Shown: one piece after another, positions 9,130-17,450 of the stretch
How the letters are laid out: each line of letters starts with the position of its first letter
Position numbering within the stretch: the stretch's first letter is position 1
Assembly: GCA_038198775.1 (NCBI GenBank)
Contig: JBBPZV010000043.1
Location: 1 to 64,000 of the forward strand
Length of the DNA: 64,000 nt
DNA from: JACCYJ01 sp038198775
GTDB lineage: Bacteria; Actinomycetota; Actinomycetes; Propionibacteriales; Nocardioidaceae
Direction of reading: 5' to 3'
Translations under genes and position numbers: made by a program
Notes under the pieces: generated by a model
Seen by the model: only the letters and a program-made list of their open reading frames with translations
Database searches by the model: none
What the model was told of the DNA's origin: nothing

Positions 9130-9202
9130 GGCGTTCCTTTCGCCCACGTGGTGCAAATTCGTCGGGCAGGTCACGCCCATCGTTCCCCGCGGTCATGGTG
9201 CC

Positions 9203-9230
9203 ATGATATTTGCCCCGATACGACCCCCAA
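9203..9230 (-). promoter_or_regulatory. Predicted promoter for sulfotransferase 3 and propeller gene
   Basis: On the minus strand, TTGGGG (9225-9230) and TATCAT (9203-9208) are separated by 16 bases in an AT-rich patch that stands out from its surroundings. The start codon at 9129 lies about 66 bases downstream of the expected transcription start. Confidence 0.45.
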
Positions 9231-9240
9231 CTACATATAA

Positions 9241-10335
9241 CTACGTACGGCCACGAATCAGCTCCGCTGCGTCACGTACGTCCCGCCACGAGCGGCCGTG
9301 CTGGATCTTGCGGATTGCGTCACCGATCCGGACCGCCCGGCGCGAGCGGGTGCGAGCCAGTGCCCTTTCCATCCGCACCAAACGCTCCGCCAACTCTTCG
9401 ACGCTGGCGTCGATGGCGAGCGTACGCGGCCGGTGGTCGAAGTCGACCCGACGAGCCCACGCTGTGCGTCGGGCGCGCAGGTCGTCCCCGTCCGGCAACC
9501 ACTGCCGTCCTGCCACCGGGTCCAGGACCGCGCGCAGCGCCGACGCGTCGGTCGGGTCATAACCGAAGAAGCCGGGCAGCTGCCCGCAGTGCTCCAACGC
9601 CCCCCGCTCCTCCTCCGACGTGCTCCGTGCCCAGCGTTCGGCCCGGTCGGCGTCGATCGGGTCGCGCGTGCTCGTGCTGCCGTCCGCGGCGCGGGGCACC
9701 CCCTTGTCCCGCTGCACCCGGTGGTGCTCGAGAACGTTGTCCGACCACGGCTCGCCCAGCCACGCCAACAGCTCGCGCAGCACCGGCTGCCCTACCTGGA
9801 CGAGCTCCTCGTAGCGGCAGAGGGTGAATCGGCAGCCCAGCTCGCTCGCCGCTCGCACCATCTCGAGGTTGGTCGCCTCCCAGTAGGACAGCCCGTCGGA
9901 GAACGTGTAGTTGAAGTTCTTGCGCAGCGACGCAGCCACCCCACCGGGGTGGCGGACGATCCCGACGAAGACGGCGTCGGGGAAGACCCTGGCCATCGTC
10001 GGGATGTGTGAGGTGTGGAAGGGGGTCTTCTCCCCCCACCGCGGCTTGCCCTGGGAGGCGGCGTAGCGTTCGAACATCCCCGCGTAGAAGCCGCGCAGCC
10101 GCTGGTCCAGCTCCGGCTCGGTCCAGCCGATCCGGGTGTACCACTCGGCCCCGTAGCGCCAGTTCGGGATGACCTTGGTCGCCTCCAGGGCCCCGACGAA
10201 GCCGGTCTCGGCTCCGATGGCGATGTTCGGGTGGCTGTCGAGGATCAGCCGGAGCATGGTCGAGCCGGATCGCATCGAACCCACCACGAAGATCGGCCCT
10301 CGCCCCGGAGGGGAGCCCGCCGCGGCGTCGGTCAT
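9241..10335 (-). CDS. Sulfotransferase (4 of 6), coupled to deacetylase
   Basis: 364 residues from the ATG at 10333-10335, which overlaps the stop of the polysaccharide deacetylase (ATGA). The PAPS loop VGSMRSGSTML is at residues 18-28, and the 3'-phosphate strand IVRHPGGVAASL at about 125-136. Residues 280-364 form an extra C-terminal extension with Arg-rich helices, unlike the other five copies. Translational coupling to a deacetylase suggests consecutive action on the same sugar, possibly N-sulfation of a newly freed amine. That is inference; O-sulfation is not excluded. Confidence 0.9.
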   Translation of the reverse strand: MTDAAAGSPPGRGPIFVVGSMRSGSTMLRLILDSHPNIAIGAETGFVGALEATKVIPNWRYGAEWYTRIGWTEPELDQRLRGFYAGMFERYAASQGKPRWGEKTPFHTSHIPTMARVFPDAVFVGIVRHPGGVAASLRKNFNYTFSDGLSYWEATNLEMVRAASELGCRFTLCRYEELVQVGQPVLRELLAWLGEPWSDNVLEHHRVQRDKGVPRAADGSTSTRDPIDADRAERWARSTSEEERGALEHCGQLPGFFGYDPTDASALRAVLDPVAGRQWLPDGDDLRARRTAWARRVDFDHRPRTLAIDASVEELAERLVRMERALARTRSRRAVRIGDAIRKIQHGRSWRDVRDAAELIRGRT

Positions 10336-11108
10336 GGTGCCGATTGTCGCGGGTGAGCGCCGCGCATCGCCAGTCGACCACGCCTGGCCAGCGCGTGGGC
10401 CCGCCCGGTGCGCACCGCCAGGTACCGTCGGGAAGCCTTGGCCCGCAGGCTCACCAGACCGTTTCCGCGGTAGACGCCCACCCGCGGGATCGCATAGCGA
10501 CCGGCCGGTTCCGGCCCTTCCGGCAGCGCCAGGGCATGGGTGTAGCCGGCCCGGGACGCGGCACTGCGCACCCGGTCGTCGTGAAGCCCGCGGGGATAGG
10601 CGAGGAGGCGGACCGGCCCGCCGAGCAGGTCCTCCAGCAGCTCCCGGCTGCTCCGCAGGTCCTCGACACAGGCGTCCGGGTCCAGGTCGGGCAGGTCGCG
10701 GTGGGCCCAGCTGTGGGACTGGAAGTCCACCCCGGCCGACTGCATCTCGCGCACCTGGTCCACCGTGAGGGTCCGCAACGGCCACGGTGGCGCCGTCCGG
10801 ACCCAGTCGACCGGCTGGCCCTGCGGCGCCAGCGTCTGCGCCACCAGGAAGACCGTGGCCGGGAGGCGGTGACGGGTGAGGACCGGCAGCGCGTGCTCGT
10901 GGAGCGCCGCGAACCCGTCATCGAGGGTCAGTGCAGCCTCACCACGAGGAAGGTGACCCGACCGGTCGAGCCGCTCGATCGCCGCTCCCAGCGGCAGGAC
11001 GTCTCGGTGCCGGGCGAGCCAGGCGCAGTGGGCCGCGAAGTCACCGGGTCGGACGGCGAGCGGGGACTCCCACTCGGGCTCGACCGAGTGGTAGCACAAG
11101 ATCGTCAC
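10332..11108 (-). CDS. Polysaccharide deacetylase (NodB domain, CE4)
   Basis: 258 residues from the GTG at 11106-11108 (VTILCYHSV), overlapping the upstream glycosyltransferase stop as GTGA. CE4 motifs: TLDDGF (61-66, catalytic base and metal-binding Asp), SHSWAH (131-136, both metal-binding His) and AYPRG (170-174). It removes N- or O-acetyl groups from sugar residues. There is no signal peptide, which is unusual because most CE4 enzymes act outside the cell. A cytosolic enzyme would act on the lipid-linked unit before flipping, where PAPS is also available. It overlaps the downstream sulfotransferase by 4 bases. Confidence 0.88.
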   Translation of the reverse strand: MTILCYHSVEPEWESPLAVRPGDFAAHCAWLARHRDVLPLGAAIERLDRSGHLPRGEAALTLDDGFAALHEHALPVLTRHRLPATVFLVAQTLAPQGQPVDWVRTAPPWPLRTLTVDQVREMQSAGVDFQSHSWAHRDLPDLDPDACVEDLRSSRELLEDLLGGPVRLLAYPRGLHDDRVRSAASRAGYTHALALPEGPEPAGRYAIPRVGVYRGNGLVSLRAKASRRYLAVRTGRAHALARRGRLAMRGAHPRQSAP

Positions 11109-12187
11109 CGCGAGTCCTGCAGGACGGAGTCGTAGAGGTCGGCGACGGCGCGCGCGGTGGCGGTGCTCGAGAAGTGCTCCTGTACGCGTTCGCGCCCTGC
11201 CGCTCCCATCCGCCGGCGCCGCTCGGCGTCGCCTAGCAGTTTTTCGAAGGCCACCGCCATCGGGTGGGGGCACCGGGCCGGGGTGACGAACCCCGTGGCC
11301 CCGTCCTCAACCGCGCGACAGACGTCGCCGACATCGCTGGCGACCACCGGCAAGCCGTACGCCATCGCTTCCAGCACCGACAGCGGCATCGCCTCGTACC
11401 ACGAAGGCAGGCAGAACACGTCGACGGCGGCGTACGCGGCGGCCATCTCCTCAGGTGGCCGCCGGCCGAGCAGGGTCGCCGTACCTGCCGCGGCCTCGCG
11501 CACCGGTAGCTCCGCCTCCGGTCCCTCGTCCGGCGTGCCGCCGACGAGCCAGAGCTCGTGGTCGACGCCGTTGGCTCGAAGCAGCCGGGACGCCTCCAGC
11601 AGGTCCAGCACCCCCTTCCGGGCGGTCAGCAGCCCGACGTACAGGATGCGTGGCGGCTGGTGCTCCTCGCGGGCCGGGGGCTGGTCGGGCACCTCGACGC
11701 CGTTGTCGACCAGCTGCACCCGGTCGTGGCCCAGCGCCTCACCGAGGAGCTGCTCCCCGTTGCTCCAGCAGGCGGCAATCCGGTGCGCGGGGGCCATGGC
11801 CAGCCGCAGCACCCGCCTGCGAAATCCGCCGCTCAGCCAGGACTCCAGCTCGCTGCCATGGGCGTGCACGATGACCGCGCAGCCGCGCAGCCGTGCCGCG
11901 AAGGCCAGCAGGGCGGCGCGCAGCACGGTGACGGTCGGCGCGAGCGCGGTGTGGATGTGGACGATGTCGTGGCTCTTCGCGTGCCGCCACACCCTGGCCG
12001 CGTCGTGGAGAGTGCGCCCAACGTTGGACGCGGAGGCCTTCCCGCCCTCCGGGGTGCTGGTGTGCGCCACGTTGAGGAACTCGAGCTGGTGGCGGCGGGC
12101 GAGCTCGCTGCGCTGCAGGATGTGCAGGAACGTCGGGATCCCGCCGCGGTCCGGCGCGCCCTTGCCGACCAGAAGGACCCGGCTCAT
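11105..12187 (-). CDS. Glycosyltransferase family 4
   Basis: A 360-residue GT-B enzyme. The N-terminal domain has the GGIPTF acceptor loop (residues 15-20) and VHIHT; the C-terminal domain has YVGLLTARKG (183-192) and the EX7E nucleotide-sugar motif E265...E273 (EAMPLSVLE) followed by GLPVVASDVG. It transfers a sugar from an NDP-sugar with retention of configuration onto a lipid-linked glycan at the inner membrane face. The ATG at 12185-12187 overlaps the stop of the sulfotransferase-like gene (ATGA), and its own stop overlaps the deacetylase start (GTGA). Confidence 0.9.
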   Translation of the reverse strand: MSRVLLVGKGAPDRGGIPTFLHILQRSELARRHQLEFLNVAHTSTPEGGKASASNVGRTLHDAARVWRHAKSHDIVHIHTALAPTVTVLRAALLAFAARLRGCAVIVHAHGSELESWLSGGFRRRVLRLAMAPAHRIAACWSNGEQLLGEALGHDRVQLVDNGVEVPDQPPAREEHQPPRILYVGLLTARKGVLDLLEASRLLRANGVDHELWLVGGTPDEGPEAELPVREAAAGTATLLGRRPPEEMAAAYAAVDVFCLPSWYEAMPLSVLEAMAYGLPVVASDVGDVCRAVEDGATGFVTPARCPHPMAVAFEKLLGDAERRRRMGAAGRERVQEHFSSTATARAVADLYDSVLQDSR

Positions 12188-12921
12188 GGCTGCGCCGCTC
12201 GCTGCGAGAGCCGGGCGTAGTCGGAGTACAGCTCCTCGGCCCGCCGCACCCGCTCAGCCGTGCGCGGTTGGCTCAGCGCCTGCTTGATCTCGGCGGTGCG
12301 CTCGGCGCGGGCCTGCGAGGGCCGGCCGACGTGGGTCTCGACGACCTCCCCGCGGCACTCCTTGCGGTTCATCTCCTCGACCAGCGCGAACGCGGCCGCC
12401 TCGTTCGCCGGGGTGGGCTGGTAGGGGACGAACGCGGTGGAGAAGCGGTCGTTGACACGTTCGATGACGTTGCCGAAGTTGCTCACGACGTCCTCGAACA
12501 GCCCGACGACGAAGTCGTCGCGGACCCGCCACGCCGTGCGGTAGAAGTCCTCGTACTCGGTGAGGGCGTCGCTCGGGGTCAGCGTCGGCCTCCGCACCAG
12601 GTACGACGGGACCGCCTCCCCCGGGTGGCGGATGAGCACCACCGTCGGCAGGCCGAGACGCACCGCCCGCAGGATGTGCGGAGCCCCGTGCAGGTGGCGG
12701 CCGACCGGGACGTCTGCGCCGTTGGCGACCGCGAACGCGGCCACGCTGAAGGTGTTACCAGACCGCAGGAAGCCGTCGATGACGATCGCGGTCCCCGGCC
12801 CGGCCAGCGTGGCGCGCTTGCCCGGCCGGACGTACATCGCCGCGTCCCACAGGTAGGGCGTGCGCGCCACGGGCCGGCGAGCGTGGTGGCGGACCCGGTC
12901 CGCCGCACGCTGCCAGCCCAT
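12184..12921 (-). CDS. Divergent sulfotransferase-fold P-loop protein (5 of 6)
   Basis: A 245-residue protein starting at the ATG 12919-12921. The phosphate loop is DGFLRSGNTF (49-58), and a 3'-phosphate-site-like strand VVLIRHPGEAVPSY lies at about 94-107, both in sulfotransferase order. It is shorter and less typical than the other copies: Asn replaces the usual Thr/Ser next to Gly in the loop. It is the first gene of a four-gene unit in which every junction is a 4-base overlap. Sulfotransferase activity is likely but less sure than for the others. Confidence 0.75.
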   Translation of the reverse strand: MGWQRAADRVRHHARRPVARTPYLWDAAMYVRPGKRATLAGPGTAIVIDGFLRSGNTFSVAAFAVANGADVPVGRHLHGAPHILRAVRLGLPTVVLIRHPGEAVPSYLVRRPTLTPSDALTEYEDFYRTAWRVRDDFVVGLFEDVVSNFGNVIERVNDRFSTAFVPYQPTPANEAAAFALVEEMNRKECRGEVVETHVGRPSQARAERTAEIKQALSQPRTAERVRRAEELYSDYARLSQRAAQP

Positions 12922-12979
12922 GGCGTCACGCTACCGGCCGTCGGCCGCTCGCACGGGCCAACCGGTCAGGTTTCGGCTC

Positions 12980-14347
12980 CTACTGCCAGCCCTTAGGCAG
13001 CACGACGAAGTCGTCCCACCGGATGCCGCTCAGCACCGTGGTTGGCATCCGACCGCCCCAGACGTTGCGCCCGGGGCTCTCCTGCTCGGCCTTCAGCCCC
13101 GAGCCGGAGCCCGAGTTGTCGCCGAGGTAGCAGCCGTGGCGCTGCAGGGTGCGGGCGAGAACGACGCCCTCCGGGGTCATCCCCCGGGCCGTAACGTCCA
13201 CGTCCGGGGCGATCGCGATCCGCAGGCCCTCGGCGCCGAATCCGGACTTGCCGTGCTCGGCGCCCACCATGGGGTGGCAGAAGCCGGCGGCACTGTTCGT
13301 CTCGACGAACATCATGTGCAGCACGTGCCCGAGGTCGCCGCCGGTCTGGATGGCGTAGTCGACCAGGTCCTTGCGGATGACCATGGCATCTGGGATCGCG
13401 CCACGGGAGCGGAAGTTGGCCGAGTTGTCCGAGCGCGGGTTGCGCTGGTCCAGCCCGTTGGACGCATGGTCGAAGTAGCCGGCCGCACTGACCGAGATTA
13501 CCCTTGTCCCGGCCTTCTTCGCGTTCGCCGCCCAGATGCTCCGCCCGGACTTGCGATCGAGGATGACCATGGGCGAGTCGCTGGTCCCGGTGAGCACCTG
13601 ATCGAACCAGTCCGGCGCGGCGAAGCCCTCGCTGGCCAGCTTCGAGACCGGCGACGGCACGCTGCCGGTGAGCCGCCATTGCGGGTCTGCGGTTCCCGAC
13701 ATCGCGAAAGGCATGCCCCAGGCGTTTCCGTTCGTGCCGCGGATGGTGGGGAACGGGACCGCGCGCTGGTCGGGATGCGACTTCATGAAGCTGCGGAAGG
13801 CGGTGGTCGCGGCGTTGTCCACCGGGGCTCCGAGCACCTGGGACTTGAAGAACGACCCGGCCTCGTACGCCACGAACGGCGCAGCGCCGCTCGGGTTTCG
13901 GCCTGAGCCGGCCTGGACGTCGAGGCTGAGGGTTGCGGTGTCCTGGATGACGCCGGTGATTCGGTCCTGCAGCTGAACGGTGATCGTTCCGCTGTCCTGG
14001 ACCCGGGCGGCGAACACCGATTGGTTCCGGCCGCCGCCGACCTTGTGCCAGGCGAGCCCATTGGGACCGGAGACCAGCATGCGCCGTTTGAAGTCGACGC
14101 CCTCGTGGATGACGACCCGGGCGACTTCACCGGCTTGATAGCTGCGCTTGTCCAGGCTGATCCGGAAACCGTTGCCTGCAGCGGCGGCCGGCTCGGCCAG
14201 CCAGAGTCCGGTAGCTCCGATCGTGGCGACCGTGAGACCCGACTTGAGGAAGCAGCGCCGTCCGGCGTCCGCCTCGGCTGTGATTGGCTCTGCAACGTGG
14301 CGACCCCGCACTCGTTCCCGAGATGCACGATGTGACGGTGTGTACAT
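12980..14347 (-). CDS. Tat-exported protein of unknown function, paralogue of the 3869 gene
   Basis: 455 residues from the ATG at 14345-14347, with GGAG 11 bases upstream. A long basic N-terminus leads to a twin-arginine signal GRRCFLKSGL, a hydrophobic core, and AAAAG (ending near residue 57). A beta-rich domain (about 58-150) resembles an Ig-like fold. A catalytic- or lectin-like domain follows, ending in HVLH, HPMVGAEHG, GLRIAI, ARTLQRHGCYLGDNSG and WDDFVVLPKGW. The C-terminal blocks are shared with the exported protein at 3869. Tat export implies folding, perhaps with a cofactor, before export. No known active site is recognised. Confidence 0.75.
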   Translation of the reverse strand: MYTPSHRASRERVRGRHVAEPITAEADAGRRCFLKSGLTVATIGATGLWLAEPAAAAGNGFRISLDKRSYQAGEVARVVIHEGVDFKRRMLVSGPNGLAWHKVGGGRNQSVFAARVQDSGTITVQLQDRITGVIQDTATLSLDVQAGSGRNPSGAAPFVAYEAGSFFKSQVLGAPVDNAATTAFRSFMKSHPDQRAVPFPTIRGTNGNAWGMPFAMSGTADPQWRLTGSVPSPVSKLASEGFAAPDWFDQVLTGTSDSPMVILDRKSGRSIWAANAKKAGTRVISVSAAGYFDHASNGLDQRNPRSDNSANFRSRGAIPDAMVIRKDLVDYAIQTGGDLGHVLHMMFVETNSAAGFCHPMVGAEHGKSGFGAEGLRIAIAPDVDVTARGMTPEGVVLARTLQRHGCYLGDNSGSGSGLKAEQESPGRNVWGGRMPTTVLSGIRWDDFVVLPKGWQ

Positions 14348-14474
14348 ATTAAGCCACTCTCCGTAGATGACAGTGGCTGAGTCTGCCCACGTGACGGGTG
14401 GGACATGCAAGCGATTCCGGGGGTATTCGACCGCACGGCGGGGGTCGTCGCGCGAACGGGGGATGCGCCTGCCC

Positions 14475-14527
14475 GCCGAAGGGGGGATGCGCGCGCCTTC
14501 GGCCTGCCTCCCTAGTCCCGCTAGGAT
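14475..14527 (+). promoter_or_regulatory. Inverted repeat and -10 upstream of the GT2 gene
   Basis: GCCGAAGG (14475-14482) and CCTTCGGC (14496-14503) form perfect 8-base arms just upstream of a TAGGAT -10 hexamer (14522-14527). The 11-mer GGGGGATGCGC occurs twice here (14458-14468 and 14482-14492). The position over the expected -35 suggests an operator; a leader hairpin is the alternative. Confidence 0.4.
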
Positions 14528-14559
14528 CGGGGCCTCTCGAGGACGGAAAGGAAGGGGCC

Positions 14560-15606
14560 ATGGCCGTGCCGCGCCCCGCCAGCGGCGAGCTCGTCAGCGT
14601 GGTGGTGCCGGCCCTCAACGAGGAGCAGTTCATAGGCAGGTGCCTGGACTCCTTGCGGGCGCAGTCCCATGCCGACCTGCAGATCATCGTGGTCGACGGG
14701 AACTCGACCGACGCCACCGCCGAGATCGTCGCCAAGCACCGCGCCGACGACGGCCGGGTGGAGCTGCTACACAACCCCCGGCGGTCCATCCCGGTGTCGA
14801 TGAACCTGGGTCTGGCCCGGGCCGTAGGCCGGTGGTTGGTTCGGGTGGACGCCCACTCGGTCGTGCCGCGGTCGTACGTGAGCGTCGCGCTGGAGCGGTT
14901 GCAGGAGGAGCGGTGGGGTGGTGTCGGGGGGCGCAAGGACGGAGTGGGCGTGACGCCCGCCGGCCGAGCCATCGCGGTCGCGATGGGCAGCCGATTCGGC
15001 GTCGGGAACTCCACCTACCACCACGGCACCCGGCCGTCCGAGGTCGACCACATCCCCTTCGGTGCCTATCCGGTGGAGCTGCTGCGGCGCTTCGGCGGGT
15101 GGGACGAGCGCCTGGTGGCCAACGAGGACTACGAGCTGGACTACCGCTTGCGCCGAGGCGGTGCCCGGCTGCTGTTCGACCCCAACATGTGCATCGAGTG
15201 GTACTGCCGGCAATCGATCCCGGACCTCTTCCGGCAGTACCTGCGCTACGGCCGGGGGAAGCTCGACGTGGCATTGTTGCACCCGGAGTCGCTGAGCCCA
15301 CGCCATCTCGCGCCGCCGACATTGATCGCCTACCTGGCGGGGGCGGCGCTCACGGCACGACGCTCACCGGGGTTTGCGGCGGGCCTATTCGGGGTCTACC
15401 TGGCGGCGGTCGGGGCAGCCTCGGCCCAGGTGGGCCGCCGGCTGGACAGCCGACGCGAACGGCTGCTCACGGCTCCGGCGTTCGCCGCGATGCACTGCGG
15501 CTGGGGACTGGGGTTCTGGTCGGGTGCGCTCAGCGCTGCCGGCCGCCGCGCCCACCCTGCCGCCAACAAGCGACCCGGGAGCCCTCCGAGCGGTCGGGCT
15601 AGTTGA
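14560..15606 (+). CDS. Glycosyltransferase family 2 with C-terminal membrane segments
   Basis: 348 residues from the ATG at 14560, preceded by AAGGAAGG. GT-A fold: VVVPALNEEQFIG (14-26), VVDGNSTDAT (44-53), the DXD-like VDAH (about 93-96) and NEDYELDYRLRRGG (about 188-201, the catalytic-base region). Residues about 245-330 contain two to three hydrophobic segments, as in ExoA/succinoglycan-type processive or membrane-bound GT2 enzymes. It would add a sugar to the lipid-linked unit at the cytosolic face. The 3' end overlaps the convergent RTX gene by 8 bases. Confidence 0.9.
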   Translation: MAVPRPASGELVSVVVPALNEEQFIGRCLDSLRAQSHADLQIIVVDGNSTDATAEIVAKHRADDGRVELLHNPRRSIPVSMNLGLARAVGRWLVRVDAHSVVPRSYVSVALERLQEERWGGVGGRKDGVGVTPAGRAIAVAMGSRFGVGNSTYHHGTRPSEVDHIPFGAYPVELLRRFGGWDERLVANEDYELDYRLRRGGARLLFDPNMCIEWYCRQSIPDLFRQYLRYGRGKLDVALLHPESLSPRHLAPPTLIAYLAGAALTARRSPGFAAGLFGVYLAAVGAASAQVGRRLDSRRERLLTAPAFAAMHCGWGLGFWSGALSAAGRRAHPAANKRPGSPPSGRAS

Positions 15607-16360
15607 CGCCGCGAATCCGGTGCAGGGACTCCACCTTGTGCACCACGTCGGCGAGACTGGCCCGGGCCCGGTCCCTGCCCTTGCCGCCGGTCAGGTGGTC
15701 GGGAGTCGCGCCGGACCGGTCGTCGCAGTACGACGTCGTCCACCCCTCGTAGCTCGATCGGTACGAGTCCATGTAGTCGGCGCCGAGGCCGCCATGCACC
15801 ACAGTGGGCCCGTCGCACTCCTGGTCGAAGAGGCGGTCCGGCCCCCGGCCGCCGTACAGGACATCGGCGCCCCAGCCGCCGAGGACGGTGTCGTGACCGG
15901 CGCCCCCGCGCAGCGTGTCGTTCGCCGCGTCGTTGGAGTAGATGGAGTCGTCGGACACCTTGTCGGCGCCCCGGTTTCCTTGGACGAGGTCCGTACCGCG
16001 CCACCCTTCGACGACATCTGCGCCGGCGCCTCCCCGGATCAGGTCCGGGCCGTCGTGGCCGCGGATGTAGTCCGCGCCGGGGCCGCCACACAGGTAGTCC
16101 GGCACCTGGTCGGCGACGCCATCTTCGCCGAGGCTGACGATCGTGTCGTTTCCGCCGCCCCCGTAGATCACGTCCTGCTGGCCGTCCGTGGTCAAGAAGG
16201 TGTCATCGGCCGACGTCCCGGCCGGCTGCGTGAGCGCCTGACCGAAGCAGGTGTGGGTCCTGAGCCCCGCATCGGCCGGGCCACCGACGAAAACGGCCGC
16301 CAGAGACACGCTGACCAGACCCACAAACGCGAGACGACGAGACGATCCGGCTCGGGTCAT
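15599..16360 (-). CDS. Secreted RTX (hemolysin-type Ca-binding repeat) protein A
   Basis: 253 residues with a signal peptide (about 1-31, FVGGPADA). From about residue 60 there are degenerate GGXGXD nonapeptides: YGGGGNDTI, CGGPGADYI, RGGAGADVV, RGGAGHDTV, GGWGADVL, YGGRGPDRL and HGGLGADYM. These fold as calcium-filled beta-rolls outside the cell. An N-terminal Sec signal rather than a C-terminal type-I signal fits a Gram-positive export route. GGGGAG lies upstream of the ATG at 16360. No catalytic domain is present; Ca-dependent glycan or surface binding is a guess. Confidence 0.82.
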   Translation of the reverse strand: MTRAGSSRRLAFVGLVSVSLAAVFVGGPADAGLRTHTCFGQALTQPAGTSADDTFLTTDGQQDVIYGGGGNDTIVSLGEDGVADQVPDYLCGGPGADYIRGHDGPDLIRGGAGADVVEGWRGTDLVQGNRGADKVSDDSIYSNDAANDTLRGGAGHDTVLGGWGADVLYGGRGPDRLFDQECDGPTVVHGGLGADYMDSYRSSYEGWTTSYCDDRSGATPDHLTGGKGRDRARASLADVVHKVESLHRIRGVN

Positions 16361-16432
16361 GGGCGCTCCCCTTCAGAGGAACCGCTCAGCATCGCGGTCG
16401 CGGTGGGCCGCACGTTCGATCCTCCCGGTCTG

Positions 16433-17110
16433 CTAGGGGCAGTTCTTCAGCGTGTCGCCGGGGTCGGCGCTGCACAGGTCGGTCCCCGCCCCACCGTTGA
16501 GCACATCGGTGCTCGCCCCGTCCAGGCCGTCGAGGTTGTCGTCGCCGTTGCCGCCGAGCATGTGGTCCGCGCCCGGCCCACCGCGCAGGATGTCCTTGCC
16601 CCCGCTGCCGTAGATGAAGTCGTTGCCCCTGCCACCGGACAGGTTGTCGGTCCGGATCCCGCCCGCCACCCGGTCGCCGCCCCTGCCGCCGAGAAGCGTG
16701 TCGCGGCCGGGCCCTCCGGAGATCCGGTCACCTCGTTGGCCGCCGCGAATGGTGTCGTTGCCGAGCCCCCCGCGAACGATGTCTCCGTTTCGTCCGCCGC
16801 GGATCCGGTCGTTCCCCCGTGACCCGTTGATGAGGTCACGGCCCTGCCCGCCGCGGATCCGGTCGTTCCCGCCGTCGCCGCAGATGACGTCGGGCCCGCG
16901 CCTGCCCTTGATCACGTCGCTGCCGCCCAGGCCGGCGATCACGTCCTTGCCCCGGGTGCCGAGGATCACGTCAGGCCCATCGGTGCCCATGATGGTCACC
17001 TGTTGCCCGCGGCAGGTGGGCTGTTGCAGGGCGTACGCAGTGGTGGGCGCGGCCGGCGTCGCCACCACGAGCGCTGCCGCTGCGATGGTGCCCAGGCTGG
17101 TAAGCATCAT
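16433..17110 (-). CDS. Secreted RTX (hemolysin-type Ca-binding repeat) protein B
   Basis: 225 residues; the signal peptide ends at about residue 27 (TTAYA), and GGAGG precedes the ATG at 17110. Almost the whole mature protein is a near-perfect run of RTX nonapeptides (for example GGLGNDTIR, GGPGRDTLL and GGNGDDNLD). It is therefore a bare beta-roll with a short Cys-containing N-cap (TCRG) and C-cap (DLCSADPGDTLKNCP). Cap Cys residues could form a disulfide. It lies 72 bases upstream of RTX protein A on the same strand. A broken paralogue with the same cap is at 25623-26241. Confidence 0.85.
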   Translation of the reverse strand: MMLTSLGTIAAAALVVATPAAPTTAYALQQPTCRGQQVTIMGTDGPDVILGTRGKDVIAGLGGSDVIKGRRGPDVICGDGGNDRIRGGQGRDLINGSRGNDRIRGGRNGDIVRGGLGNDTIRGGQRGDRISGGPGRDTLLGGRGGDRVAGGIRTDNLSGGRGNDFIYGSGGKDILRGGPGADHMLGGNGDDNLDGLDGASTDVLNGGAGTDLCSADPGDTLKNCP

Positions 17111-17450
17111 TTGGATCCTCCAAGAGATCTCGGCTTTCGAGGTGTCTCGGTGTGTTGCCAGCGGACGTTCAACGCGGAACCTGGCGAGCGGGGCTTGCCA
17201 TGTCGGCCCACTCCCCGAGACAAGTGGTCACTCCGGCAGAATGACACACGAACCGGGGGTGTTACCAGTGTTACAACTTTGGGTACATACCAGGTCACAC
17301 TGCGCACTCAGACCGGTCTGGAAGCCGGTGCCGAGGCGACGTCGACGAGGGCCTACCTCGGGTGGCGAATCCGGTCCCGGACCGGTCCCCGCAGGATAGG
17401 GTCGGACAGCTTTGGCCGATGCCCGCGCCGAGCACCTGGAGGAGGGCCGA
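17111..17450. other. Divergent intergenic region between RTX B and sulfotransferase 6
   Basis: 340 bases without a convincing gene. It holds the ribosome site of the RTX B gene and a direct repeat GTGTTAC at 17259-17265 and 17268-17274 in an AT-richer patch (17250-17300), the best candidate for a regulator site controlling both directions. The next gene's ribosome site GGAGGG is at 17441-17446. Confidence 0.4.

Noticed and set aside
16433..17110. Regular 27-base periodicity that could look like a repeat array.
   Set aside because: The period equals nine codons and encodes RTX nonapeptides; there are no spacers, so it is not a CRISPR array.
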